This document shows positions 24,282-36,251 of a stretch of DNA of 64,000 nt, one piece after another (the first letter of the stretch is position 1; each line of letters begins with the position of its first letter). The notes under the pieces were generated by a model. It was not told where the DNA came from. It did no database searches and was given only the letters and a program-made list of their open reading frames with translations. Source of the stretch: Neospora caninum Liverpool (taxonomy: Eukaryota; Apicomplexa; Conoidasida; Eucoccidiorida; Sarcocystidae). The stretch is taken from contig NC_018388.1 of assembly GCF_000208865.1 (NCBI RefSeq), positions 1 through 64,000 on the forward strand. Reading direction: 5' to 3'. Position numbers and translations under genes: made by a program.

Positions 24282-26758
24282 CAGACAGCAACCCACCTGA
24301 CCCCGTGAATATCTCGCCCCACCAAACCGGCAACCTGACGGCAAATGGATTGACAGCCCGGTCCCACGATCGCCACGAAATAAGGTCACGGTGGTCCATT
24401 ACACAGCCCCACTCACGGCAGCTTCCGGCACCTGCTTCCGCCAAACGTGGCGCCTCTGGACACACACACCCACACATGACAACACCCGATTTCCTCCTCG
24501 TAGCCACACCTGTGAGAGTCTCTCGGTCACAATGCCAGTACATTTCAAACCCAAGCACCTATACAACCTAACACCATAATCCACGACTCGCTGTTCACCG
24601 GTGCTCATCTCTGTCGCAACCCACTGCACCCCGAATCAAAGAACCCATGACTGCAGCTCGCTTCCCAAAAACCCCAGCAACCGGCTATCTCTCCAAGGAC
24701 ACTCGCCGCCCCGGCCACTGCCCGTGGCCCCACGTCCGTTCATGGCTACGTAGCGTTAGACTTCATTGGTCACCCCCTCTTCCGACCCTCCACAAATGGC
24801 CTACAGCCTGGTTGCGAGATCCAGACGTCCACCTTGTCAGGCATGTGGCGAAGCCAAGGCAACCGCCAGCAGGAACAGCTCCCGTCAGGAGGAACAGCTC
24901 CCGTCAGGATTGTGGTCCCCCTGAGTCGGACGGTGACGATGCCGCCACTCTAGCGAGCGACTACTCAGAACACACCAGCGCCACACCGGCCACGCGAGTG
25001 CCACAACAAAATCTTCCCACGCCACATGTCAACCCCCCCCCCCCGCACCTACCTACTCGCAATAGCATTCTCCCTAGATGCTCATGCCTTCTCGCGAAGA
25101 ATCCAACACGCTCCAGACGGCTCACAGGTCGTACCACTCACATGGATCAATTCCTGCTCCATGTCCTTAGCTAGTTCATCGCAAACCACATGCAAGGACC
25201 ATACCGCCTCAAGCTGCAGAGAACAGTCAAACGGGAATCAATAAGCATGCACGAATGCCAAGCTGATGTGCCGCCTCACCAGTCACACCTGCCGCCCATC
25301 CACCGACCTTTTCACGCCTCCAATATAAATCCGTGGTCAGCGCCACGACCTCCACACCCGGCTCCGAGGCCTACGCCGCACGGCGTCAACGCACGCACGT
25401 GCCTCCTGACTGGCTCGTCCCATTTCCACACAGTTCTTCAAACCCTGCTAAATAACAGACCCCCGACCGGTTGTGACCCCCAGTATAATGTCTACCCACA
25501 GACTGAGCCTGAACAAGCAAACGCGAAAGGCGCCGTCGAGGCCACGCTGCGACCACAACCAGATACGACTGAAACGGTGCCCAACAAGCCACCCCTCGCT
25601 ACCGTCGGAGTGTCAGCTGTTTACGCACCAAAAGATTGCTTTCTGAGCCCTGGCCCCATGCTCTGCATTAAGCTGTACATCGAGAATGAACACTCTAGCC
25701 AGTGGGACCGCATCACTCAGTTCCACACATCATCGGCTCCCGGCGTGGTACCATCCTGTCTCTCGCCAAACCTATCGAATGGATTTGCCAAGTCGCACTG
25801 GACAGGAGGGCCGTGCCCAACCGTTCCTCACACCATCTCCTGCACCCCTCATGCGTCCGCACAGCTCCTGTTCATAGACCGTTGTACGGCTCTATGCACC
25901 CAACCACGCAGGCGACACAGTCTGGGGCATCTATCAGCGTCAATCCCCCGTCCCTACCCCGGCCCTCCAGACCCCCTGATTCACACTCTCTCATCCACAA
26001 CGCCTTCTCAACACCTACACAGGCGCTCCATCATGTGCCTACAGCCTGCGCAAAAACCCCACAAACCATCAGACCCCTCGAGTGAAAAGAGACTTCGAAC
26101 CACCTGCCACATGGCCCATCACAACCTGCATCAAATGGGAGAGCCCTCGACGCGACATCCCACACCACTAAACCTACTCATATTCAACACCCACATGCGG
26201 TGCAGCCGTACCAACACACAATATAGAATATATCATCAGACTGGCGACACTGTTCTCACTCCTTGATTACCTCACGCCTGTAGCCGCCCGCTCTCAAGGC
26301 AGCCAGGATCATCACCAGGTTGCCACTTTTTCAAAAAACCCGTGGCATCTCTGGACCTAGTGCACCTACCATGACCTACTCTTGCCCGAACCTCGATGCC
26401 ACACTCAGTAGCCGTTCGCATGACACACGCTGTCCTCATCATCCACTAGCAGACACACGCTAACCCTTGTCCAGGAAGTACATGAAGCACATCAAGCGAA
26501 GCGACCATCAAGCAGTGCCTGGCACCTCGCCAGCCTAGACCGCCTCACCCGTATAACACCGGTGGATTGGGAACTTCACAGCCACCGCCGACTGTGACAG
26601 AGGCCGGACCAAACCAACACATATCAGCGTCTAGCTGTCACAGTCAAAGACACGAGGAGCCTAGTGGGCCTAGTCAGCAGAGACGTCGTCTGCGAACCGC
26701 GTGAAGGAATTAGACATCCCTATCCAAGCATTTCTGCTGTGTTCTGCACTCACACACG
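24282..26758 (+). repeat. 2.48-kb tandem duplication, left copy
   Basis: It matches 27197-29677 at offset 2915, rising to 2919 through length differences near a poly-C tract, with few other differences. It contains satellite sequence including the GTGCCTACAGCCTGCGC phrase near 26036. The 358-codon frame at 25190-26266 lies inside it and is treated as non-coding. Confidence 0.93.
25033..25044 (+). repeat. Poly-C tract (12 C)
   Basis: This uninterrupted C run is 14 long at the equivalent site in the other copy (27950-27963). The length difference points to slippage since duplication, or to sequencing uncertainty. Confidence 0.8.
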
Positions 26759-27196
26759 CAGCCGACGACATTCATGAGATACATGACCAGGGCGGCAGCG
26801 CAAATCGCTTGCTGCAGTGGTTTGCTGCTTGTTCCCCGACCTGCCTTCTAACCCCCTGTGGCATCTCTCGCGGTGCCCGACATACATCGGAGAACTGGAG
26901 AAAAACGTGACGTCACACCGCCCCAGGAACGCATGCGCGACAGCCGATACGGGAGCACCCCTCCAGCTGCCTTTGCAGACGGGTCCTCTGTGATGATCCA
27001 GACGCAACGCTCCACAGGAACGGCCACCACAGCTGGCCTATCCCACACTAATGCTACCATATCCAAACGAATCCTACCCTTTGCGGCTCAATCCGCAGAT
27101 GTGCATGCGCTCTACTGACTCTACATTAAACACCACTCTCTCTTAATACATCTGCATGGGTCAGCCGCCGTACCGCTTGCATCTGAAAATAGCATT
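26759..27196 (+). repeat. Satellite spacer between the two 2.48-kb copies
   Basis: A stretch of about 170 bases (about 26957-27125) is nearly identical to about 31365-31530, including the CTCCAGCTGCCTTTGCAGAC phrase. Sequence around it is less similar, which suggests a conversion tract. Confidence 0.75.
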
Positions 27197-29677
27197 CAGA
27201 CAGCAACCCACCTGACCCCGTGAATATCTCGCCCCACCAAACCGGCAACCTGCCGGCAAATGGATTGACAGCCCGGTCCCACGATCGCCACGAAATAAGG
27301 TCACGGTGGTCCATTACACAGCCCCACTCACGGCAGCTTCCGGCACCTGCTTCCGCCAAACGTGGCGCCTCTGGACACACACACCCACACATGACAACAC
27401 CCGATTTCCTCCTCGTAGCCACACCTGTGAGAGTCTCTCGGTCACAATGCCAGTACATTTCAAACCCAAGCACCTATACAACCTAACACCATAATCCACG
27501 ACTCGCTGCTCACCGGTGCTCATCTCTGTCGCAACCCACTGCACCCCGAATCAAAGAACCCATGACTGCAGCTCGCTTCCCAAAAACCCCAGCAACCGGC
27601 TATCTCTCCAAGGACACTCGCCGCCCCGGCCACTGCCCGTGGCCCCACGTCCGTTCATGGCTACGTAGCGTTAGACTTCATTGGTCACCCCCTCTTCCGA
27701 CCCTCCACAAATGGCCTACAGCCTGGTTGCGAGATCCAGACGTCCACCTTGTCAGGCATGTGGCGAAGCCAAGGCAACCGCCAGCAGGAACAGCTCCCGT
27801 CAGGAGGAACAGCTCCCGTCAGGATTGTGGTCCCCCTGAGTCGGACGGTGACGATGCCGCCACTCTAGCGAGCGACTACTCAGAACACACCAGCGCCACA
27901 CCGGCCACGCGAGTGCCACAACAAAATCTTCCCACGCCACATGTCAACACCCCCCCCCCCCCCGCAACTACCTACTCGCAATATCATTCTCCCTAGATGC
28001 TCATGCCTTCTCGCGAAGAATCCAACATGCTCCAGACGGCTCACAGGTCGTACCACTCACATGGATCAATTCCTGCTCCATGTCCTTAGCTAGTTCATCG
28101 CAAACCACATGCAAGGACCATACCGCCTCAAGCTGCAGAGAACAGTCAAACGGGAATCAGTAAGCATGCGCGAATGCCAAACTGATGTGCCGCCTCACCA
28201 GTCACACCTGCCGCCCATCCACCGACCTTTTCACGCCTCCAATATAAATCCGTGGTCAGCGCCACGACCTCCACACCCGGCTCCGAGGCCTACGCCGCAC
28301 GGCGTCAACGCACGCACGTGCCTCCTGACTGGCTCGTCCCATTTCCACACAGTTCTTCAAACCCTGCTAAATAACAGACCCCCGACCGGTTGTGACCCCC
28401 AGTATAATGTCTACCCACAGACTGAGCCTGAACAAGCAAACGCGAAAGGCGCCGTCGAGGCCACGCTGCGACCACAACCAGATACGACTGAAACGGTGCC
28501 CAACAAGCCACCCCTCGCTACCGTCGGAGTGTCAGCTGTTTACGCACCAAAAGATTGCTTTCTGAGCCCTGGCCCCATGCTCTGCATTAAGCTGTACATC
28601 GAGAATGAACACTCTAGCCAGTGGGACCGCATCACTCAGTTCCACACATCATCGGCTCGCGGCGTGGTACCATCCTGTCTCTCGCCAAACCTATCGAATG
28701 GATTTGCCAAGTCGCACTGGACCGGAGGGCCGTGCCCAACCGTTCCTCACACCATCTCCTGCACCCCTCATGCGTCCGCACAGCTCCTGTTCATAGACCG
28801 TTGTACGGCTCTATGCACCCAACCACGCAGGCGACACAGTCTGGGGCATCTATCAGCGTCAATCCCCCGTCCCTACCCCGGCCCTCCAGACCCCCTGATT
28901 CACACTCTCTCATCCACAACGCCTTCTCAACACCTACACAGGCGCTCCATCATGTGCCTACAGCCTGCGCAAAAACCCCACAAACCATCAGACCCCTCGA
29001 GTGAAAAGAGACTTCGAACCACCTGCCACACGGCCCATCACAACCTGCATCAAATGGGAGAGCCCTCGACGCGACATCCCACACCACTAAACCTACTCAT
29101 ATTCAACACCCACATGCGGTGCAGCCGTACCAACACACAATATAGAATATATCATCAGACTGGCGACACTGTTCTCACTCCTTGATTACCTCACGCCTGT
29201 AGCCGCCCGCTCTCAAGGCAGCCAGGATCATCACCAGGTTGCCACTTTTTCAAAAAACCCGTGGCATCTCTGGACCTAGTGCACCTACCATGACCTACTC
29301 TTGCCCGAACCTCGATGCCACACTCAGTAGCCGTTCGCATGACACACGCTGTCCTCATCATCCACTAGCAGACACACGCTAACCCTTGTCCAGGAAGTAC
29401 ATGAAGCACATCAAGCGAAGCGACCATCAAGCAGTGCCTGGCGCCTCGCCAGCCTAGACCGCCTCACCCGTATAACACCGGTGGATTGGGAACTTCACAG
29501 CCACCGCCGACTGTGACAGAGGCCGGACCAAACCAACACATATCAGCGTCTAGCTGTCACAGTCAAAGACACGAGGAGCCTAGTGGGCCTAGTCTGCAGA
29601 GACGTCGTCTGCGAACCGCGTGAAGGAATTAGACATCCCTATCCAAGCATTTCTGCTGTGTTCTGCACTCACACACG
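27197..29677 (+). repeat. 2.48-kb tandem duplication, right copy
   Basis: This is the partner of 24282-26758. It repeats the same internal landmarks, the 358-codon frame (28109-29185) and the C run (27950-27963). Confidence 0.93.
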
Positions 29678-32600
29678 ACACTCGCGAAATCCCGTGCGTC
29701 TCGGCGAACAATCCGCAATGCGGCGCAACACCACCTAGTGGACTAGTTTGAGGCAAGTTGCCAAGCCTGCCCTCTGGCCCTCTGCGTCAACTGCCTCGCC
29801 TCATGTGCATACGCCCTGGGACTGTACAAGCGCGCCACGTCTCGCCGCACCCGGAACTTACGCACGTGCTCGATCTACTGGCCTGGACTCCAGAAACCTA
29901 CGCACCTATCCTCGACTCAAAACAAATTCGTTAGTCGCTACTCCAGGTCTCTAGACACCCAAAGCATCCACCTTCCGTACTCTCTGCGTAACATGAGCAA
30001 TGAATAGTAGCGGCACCCAGCATGCGACAACTGACGCGCATCCCCCATGCAGCCAGCGAAACACCTAAGTAGATTAAATATCGCAATACCTCCCCCACCG
30101 ACTGCTCTAACGCCGCCTCCACATCACGGGGTCCTCAACCACATGCTTGAACACTTCCGATCCTTCTCGCTGTCCTCCTGGTAGCCCTATCTCTGTTCGT
30201 ACAGCGACACACCATAATTCCAGTCACGTCTGCCGCCTAACATCAAACTTAATTACTTTTTCCATGGGCTCTGATGCACCGCCACCTCCTCCCACAACAC
30301 CTCGAACCACATACTCCCTCGGCGACGCTCCGTTGCAAAACCCCCCCATGATCTCCTCCCCCCTCCCACCCCCGGTCACTCCCGCTGCCCTCCTGATTCT
30401 TCTGATTCACTCTCTCTCATCCACAACAGCCTCTCATCGCCTACGCAGAAATTGGATCATGTGCCTACAGACTGTGTAACAAGCCCCATCCATCAGACCC
30501 TTCGAGCGAAACAAGAATTACTACCACCTACCACACGGCCCACCACTGTCTAGCTTCCAATGGGAAGGCACCCCATGCCTCGTCCCGCTCCATCGGCACA
30601 ACTCATCTTCAACGCGGCAGCGCAACCCAACCGAGACACAACACAACTCTTGCGCATTTGTGGCACGTGTCTCACGTCTTCATCACCGAACAGCCATGTA
30701 GGCGCTGTACTTAACTTGACCACGGTCAACAGCAGGTTCTTTCTTCGTCAATGCACCTGCCATCACTACTCTTAATGCACCAAGTATGAACTACTCTTGG
30801 CAGGACATTGCGTTCATACGTACAAGTGGCGCCTAATTTGCACTCTGTCCTCAGCACCCACCGACAGCAAAAGTCAACCCGCATGCAGGCACTACACGTA
30901 ACAGGTCATCCGAAACTTCTGAGGGACAGTGCTACCTCGTCCTTCTACTTCGCTCCACAGGCAGGCCGGCACAGCATTAGAATACCCAGCGCCAACGGCA
31001 ACTGCGAGGGTAGACGGAGAAACCAAGCTCAAGAAACTACAGTCATACCAATCACAGACACGGGGCGCCTGTGTTGCACATACATTGTCCGCACAGCGCA
31101 TGAAGGTATAACACCACCCCATCCGAGCATTTCCGCTGTTCTGCACTAGGGCACAGCACTGACGAAACTCGTGAAACTCGTTACAAGATCATTAAGTCGG
31201 CGCAAACACTGCCTGGTGGAGTGAGATACTGCGAGTTCCCAGGGGCCGTCGGCCCCATCCAACAACTGTCTCGTCCAACATACATCGGAGATCTGGAGAA
31301 ATACGCCGCGCCACGCCGCACCAGGAATGCATTCGCGGCAGCCGATACGGGGGCGAATCACATCCCTCCAGCTGCCTTTGCAGACGGGTCCTCTGTGATG
31401 ATCCAGACGCAACGCTCCACAGGAACGGCCACCACAGCTGGCCTATCCCACACCAATGCTACCATATCCAACGAATCCTACCCTATGCGACTCAATCTGC
31501 AGACGTGCATGCTCTCTACTGACTCTATATTAAACACCACTCTCCCTTAATACATCTGCATGGATCAGCCGCCGTACCGCCTGAAGCTGAAAATAGCACC
31601 CAGGCAGCAACGCGCCGGCCCGCGTGAATATCTCGCCCCACCAAACCGGCACCCTGCCGGCAAAACTGGTTGGACAGTGCGTCCCCACGACACACCCCAC
31701 GGAACTAGCTCACGACACCACCACACACACTACAGCTCCCCGCACATGCTTCTACGGAACGACGCACCTCTGGACACACTCACCCACGCAGGACAACACC
31801 CGATGTCCTCGTAGCCCTACTTGAGATAGTCTCTCGGCCCTAACATCAGTTCATTTCAAACGCAAGTTCCGATGCAACCTAAAGCAATACTCGATGACTC
31901 GCTTCTCACCGGTACTCTACACCCATACCGGAGCCCCCTCTACCCCGAATCACAGATCCCGTGGCTGATTCTCGCTTGTCCAACGCGCTTATAATATGCT
32001 GCCTCCATCCGAAGCTGTCATTCGTCAGTGCCGGTGCCCAGCAGAGAGCCGTAAATTATCTCGCCATCTCATCAGGATCGCCAAGTCAACACTGTGGCAG
32101 TCTCTGGACTATCCACCTACAGCCTGTCGGGAAAGTACAGAATCCACGCTTTAGTCCGAGACTGTCGGTAGTGTCCCATGAGCAGAGAGAACGCCGGCTG
32201 TCCCCTTGACACGAACAGTGCTAAGTGTGAAGCATCAACCCAAGGTATGACAACCACTGTTGGACTCCGCCAACCTGGGGGTCGATCGGTTTCCTCTCCT
32301 GCTCAACATTTCCAGGGAGATCTTCTTCAACCGATGCACTCTCTAGTCGCCCCCCACCAGCATCAAAACACGCAAGCACGACCTGCTAACACAGTCCCAA
32401 GGTACTAACACAGACCATGATACTAATGCGCTAGCCAGACGCCACACACGGTCCCTCACAGATAAAAGCCTCGCCCAGTCCAACGCCACCCTCCATTTCC
32501 ACAAGTTTTCCCCAAACCCCCACAACACGATCGTGAGCCATACACTGTACTCCGCATCCACCACTAGCAAACAAGCCAACACTACTGCAGGCAATGCATA

Positions 32601-34777
32601 GATCGCATCACGCGAAACGACCGTAAAGCAATGCATCTCGACCTACTCCGCCCCGCACGCAGGTCAGCACCACAGAAAATCCCACAGCCAACGGCAACTG
32701 CGAGGGTAGACGGAGCAATCAAGCTCAAGAAACTACAGTCATACCAATCAAAAGGAACGGGGCGCGTATGTTGCACATATGTGGTCCTCACGACGCACGA
32801 AGGTGTAACACCACCCCGTCCGAGCATTTCCATTGTGTTCTGCGCTAGGACACAACACTGACGAAACCAGTGATAACCATCTCAAAACTCTCAAACCTGC
32901 GCGACACGCGCCTGATGGAGTGGTATGGTGCGAGTTGCCGAGCCTGCTGTCTGGCTGTCTGCAACAGCTCTCTCGCCTGCCGTGCATACCTGCTGGAGCT
33001 GGAGAAACACGCACCCGTACCGCAAGTACGACGACCGATTCCGACACGAGAGCGAATCTCCCGCTCCCCACCGTGGCCGGTAGTCTTCGCAGACGTTTCC
33101 ACTGCGATGATTCAGGCGCACCGCGCCACACAACCGCCCACCATGACTGGCCTGTCCTGCACCACTACTACCCTATAAAAACGAATCACAAGCGTCGCGA
33201 GTCGCTCAGCAGATGTGCATGCGCTCTACTGACTCTACAGTAGACACCACCTCGTAATTTTTTCTACATGGCTCAGCTGCCATACCACCTTCAGCTGAAA
33301 AACGCACACAGGTAGCAAAGAGCCGGCCCGCAAAGACGAATCGCCCCATCACCCTGTTGTGCGGTGCCCACCTAGTGACCGGTTACCTCACTCGGCCCGG
33401 GTGCTCTAGCCCGATTCCCATAGCGCAAACAACACACCTCGAATGGCCGTGGCTCCTGTGCGTGTACCCGCATTCCGGCACACACAGCACACCTCGCATG
33501 AAATTACGCCCGCCGCATAATAACCAACTCAATCACTTTTTCCATCGACTCCAATGCGCCTCCACCTCCTCCCACACTACCTCGAACCGCGTCCCCCCTC
33601 ATGAATGCTCCGTTGTCAAACACTCCAACAAACTCCCCTCCCCCCCATTACGTCTCCCCTCATCCCCGCTGCCCTCCAGACCCCGACAGTTCACACTCTC
33701 TCCTCCACAGCGCCTCCACAGTGCCTACGCAGACGCTCCATCATGCGCCTACACTCTGCGCAGCAACCCCACAATCCATCAGGCCCCACGAGTGAAAAGA
33801 GACTTCGAACGGCCTGCCACGCGGCCCGTCACGACTTGCATCAAATGGGAGAACACCCCATGCGGCATCCCGCAGTAGTGAACCTACTCATATTCAACAT
33901 CCGCACGCGGTGAAGCCGCATGGACACAAAAAATCAAACAGATTATTCGCTGCGTGGCGACACTCTTCTCACTCCTTGACCACCGCATGCATGTAGTCAC
34001 CCGGAACCAAGGTGGCCAGGATCACCAACATCTCGTCACCTCCAACCTAGTCTTGGCATCACTGGTCCGAGTGCACCTAGCATAAACTCCTCCTGACCCA
34101 ACCTCGCTGCCACACTCGCCAGCCATTCGTAAGCCAGACGCTGTGCTCAGCATTCTCAGGATGACACATGCTCACCCTATTGCAGGCACTGCATGAAACG
34201 TCACGCCAAACGATTGTAAAGCAGTGCCACGTCGCCAGTCTACTCCGCTCCACCCAGCGAACAACGAGTGGATTCAAAACCCCTGAGCCACCGCCGACTG
34301 TGAGAGAGGCCGAAACAATTCCAACACACATCCACGCATCAACATACAGTTGTGACGATAAGAGAAATGAGGCGCCTTGCCTGCACAGACACCGCCCGCA
34401 CACCGCGTGAGGATATATCGCCAACCCATCCCGACCATGTTTACCGTGTTCTGCACTCACACCTGACACTCGCGAAATCCCTTGAGTCCCCGAGCAAAAT
34501 CCACAAAGCATCGCAAAACACCTGATGGAGTGAGCTGAAGCGAGTGTTTGGGCTTGGCACCTGGCCGTCTGCAACAACTGTCTCGCCGCCTTTGCATACA
34601 TCCTCGATCTGGAGAAACACGCCACCCCCAGGACACATGCGCGACAGCCAATACGGCAGCGAACTCGCCCCCGCCAGCAGTCTTCGCAGACCGTTTCACT
34701 GCGATGAGTCACACCGCGCCACTGGACCGCCCACCACGACTGGAATATCTCTCGCCACCGCAGCCCTAGATGAGTAA
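29678..34777 (+). repeat. Satellite field, right part, diverged monomers
   Basis: C/A-rich sequence with recurring phrases at roughly 1.5-1.7 kb spacing. Examples are the CGACAGCC-type block near 29840, 31330, 33020 and 34640, and the GCCTACA-CTG-type block near 30463 and 33748. About 30980-31060 and about 32680-32760 share a nearly identical block with GCAACTGCGAGGGTAGACGG. ORFs are short and stop-poor by composition. The field ends close to 34778. Confidence 0.65.
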
Positions 34778-35014
34778 AGCACATGTTTCGCGAGTCACTG
34801 GACGGGTTCGCTTCCGCTCGGCGCCTTCCGCCGCAACCTGCCGTCGCATGAAATTACCAAATACTCAGATGTAGTACGTGTTGTGCTTGAGGTGGGTGCA
34901 GAGGATGTGAATCTGCAGGGCCCGGAGTTACATCGCAAGTCTCAGTCAGGCAGAGTGGATGACCTTTTAATCAGCTTCATCAACGGAAACAGTTACTATA
35001 TATCACAATCATGA
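34778..35014 (+). pseudogene. Coding-like orphan fragment at the satellite edge
   Basis: A 78-codon open stretch without a Met start runs from the stop at 34775-34777 to TGA at 35012-35014. From about 34850 the reading is protein-like in its balance of charged, aliphatic and polar residues (for example SDVVRVVLEVGAEDVNLQG), quite unlike the Pro/His/Thr-rich readings of the satellite. No family is recognised. It could be the 3' end of a terminal exon whose upstream part was lost or replaced by satellite DNA, or a chance open frame. Confidence 0.3.
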
Positions 35015-35471
35015 TGCACCTTGGGGTGCACTCAATCAGCCGTTGTGGACTGTCTACGATCGCCACGCGTAGCCAGCATCAAGAACCTGACTCTTCACTA
35101 TCTGGCGCTGCTGCGTCACTCCGTTACCGGCTACACAAAAAGCTAGTTCAATGGCAAAACGTTGTCCATGAAACAGCACACTACGCGAGAAGCCACTCGG
35201 TAGCGTTGTAGAGACAATTTGTATTTCACTGGCGATGGAGATGACTGAGAAAACCACGCCAGTGCGGTGGAGCACTCGAACCTAGCGGATTTAAAAACTG
35301 ATTGCCCAGTATATGCTGGGTGGCATGTCGACGAGTTTCCCCCGAGCTGTGAAGGGTTGATGAGGCCGAGTTGGTGAAGCCGTGCCGGCCTCTTTCTTGA
35401 CAAGGGGAGTCAACCAACCGATCCACCGGCATCCAATTGATGCGGAGGCCAAGCTTACACATTTGCCGTCT

Positions 35472-35633
35472 TCACCACCACCACCACCCTTCAGCGAGTC
35501 TCCGTCTTGTGTTTCCTTCAGTTTCGCTACTGGTCTTCTTCAGTAGATCGTGCCGGCACTGCCGTAGCTTGACAGAAGCCAGCAGTAGCACGAAGACGGT
35601 TGCCAGCAAAAAGCCCGCCTTGGCCGCAGACAT
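35472..35633 (-). CDS. Possible small secreted protein or fragment with RRLAE motif
   Basis: A 53-codon frame starts at ATG 35633. It has a Lys near the N-terminus (MSAAK), a hydrophobic core at residues 7-21 typical of a signal peptide, then a basic/acidic tail with RRLAE at residues 44-48. In Toxoplasma, RRL-type TEXEL sites downstream of a signal peptide are cleaved by the Golgi protease ASP5 in exported dense-granule proteins. The frame ends in a TGG repeat. One base out of phase, the sequence stays open through a Gly run for about 60 more codons to 35291, so this may be a frameshifted remnant or may contain an unseen splice. An upstream in-frame Met at 35783 would hide the signal. The family is not recognised. 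Confidence 0.3.
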   Translation of the reverse strand: MSAAKAGFLLATVFVLLLASVKLRQCRHDLLKKTSSETEGNTRRRLAEGWWWW

Positions 35634-36026
35634 ATATTTGGTACGACGTAACGCCGATGTTTTCCTCTCAAGTGGGCTACTTCTGCAGCGCAACGCCCAC
35701 ATACACATATCGTCTTGTAATTCCGTGTAGAGTGTATACGAATGAAGCTCTCTGGGAACTGACAAATGAGTGTGTGTATGCAAGCTGGCCAGAGAACGGC
35801 ACTGGGCGAGAATGATCGAGTCGAGACACCGAGAAGGGTACTAGGCTTGAACATCAAGGGGCGCTGCCTCGCATGAAGATCACGGATCAGGACCCAACGC
35901 CCCGTATCCCGCTTTCACTCTACTACTTGAAACATGGGGGTTTCTCTCGCAGGTAGCGTCCCGCCGGGCCCTCTATCTATTTTGGGGGGTTGAAAAAACT
36001 CTACGTCACATCTCATCATGTCAACC

Positions 36027-36251
36027 CTACCTCTTTTTTCCCTTCAGAAGATCATGAACTTGTGTTCGTTGTTGTTGGGCTTCGGTTTGGAAGGCTGAGC
36101 CGAAGGCCACTGATGTTGCGTCGCTGCCATTGCCCCCGCTGTTGATAGAGTCTGCTGTCATTGCCAGACTCTCAATACAGCAGCTGCCCAGATAGTACGA
36201 AAATACAATGAAAAAGGCCGGAGCGACAGCAGAAACCTGGTCCACCATCAT
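36027..36251 (-). CDS. Possible small protein with N-terminal hydrophobic segment
   Basis: A 74-codon frame from ATG 36251 (purine at -3) to TAG. Residues 6-30 form one hydrophobic segment suited to a signal peptide or signal anchor. The rest is hydrophilic, with a Ser/Gly/Asn stretch, a QTEAQQQ stretch and a basic end (LLKGKKR). The same frame stays open upstream to Met at 36485. It lies 394 bases upstream of the RRLAE frame on the same strand, so both may be parts of one decayed or spliced gene. No family is recognised. Confidence 0.27.
   Translation of the reverse strand: MMVDQVSAVAPAFFIVFSYYLGSCCIESLAMTADSINSGGNGSDATSVAFGSAFQTEAQQQRTQVHDLLKGKKR

Noticed and set aside
25190..26266. 358-codon open frame, repeated at 28109-29185
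   Set aside because: It lies inside satellite DNA, is rich in Pro, His and Thr as expected from C/A-rich sequence, shows no domain, and overlaps other long frames created by the same stop-poor composition.
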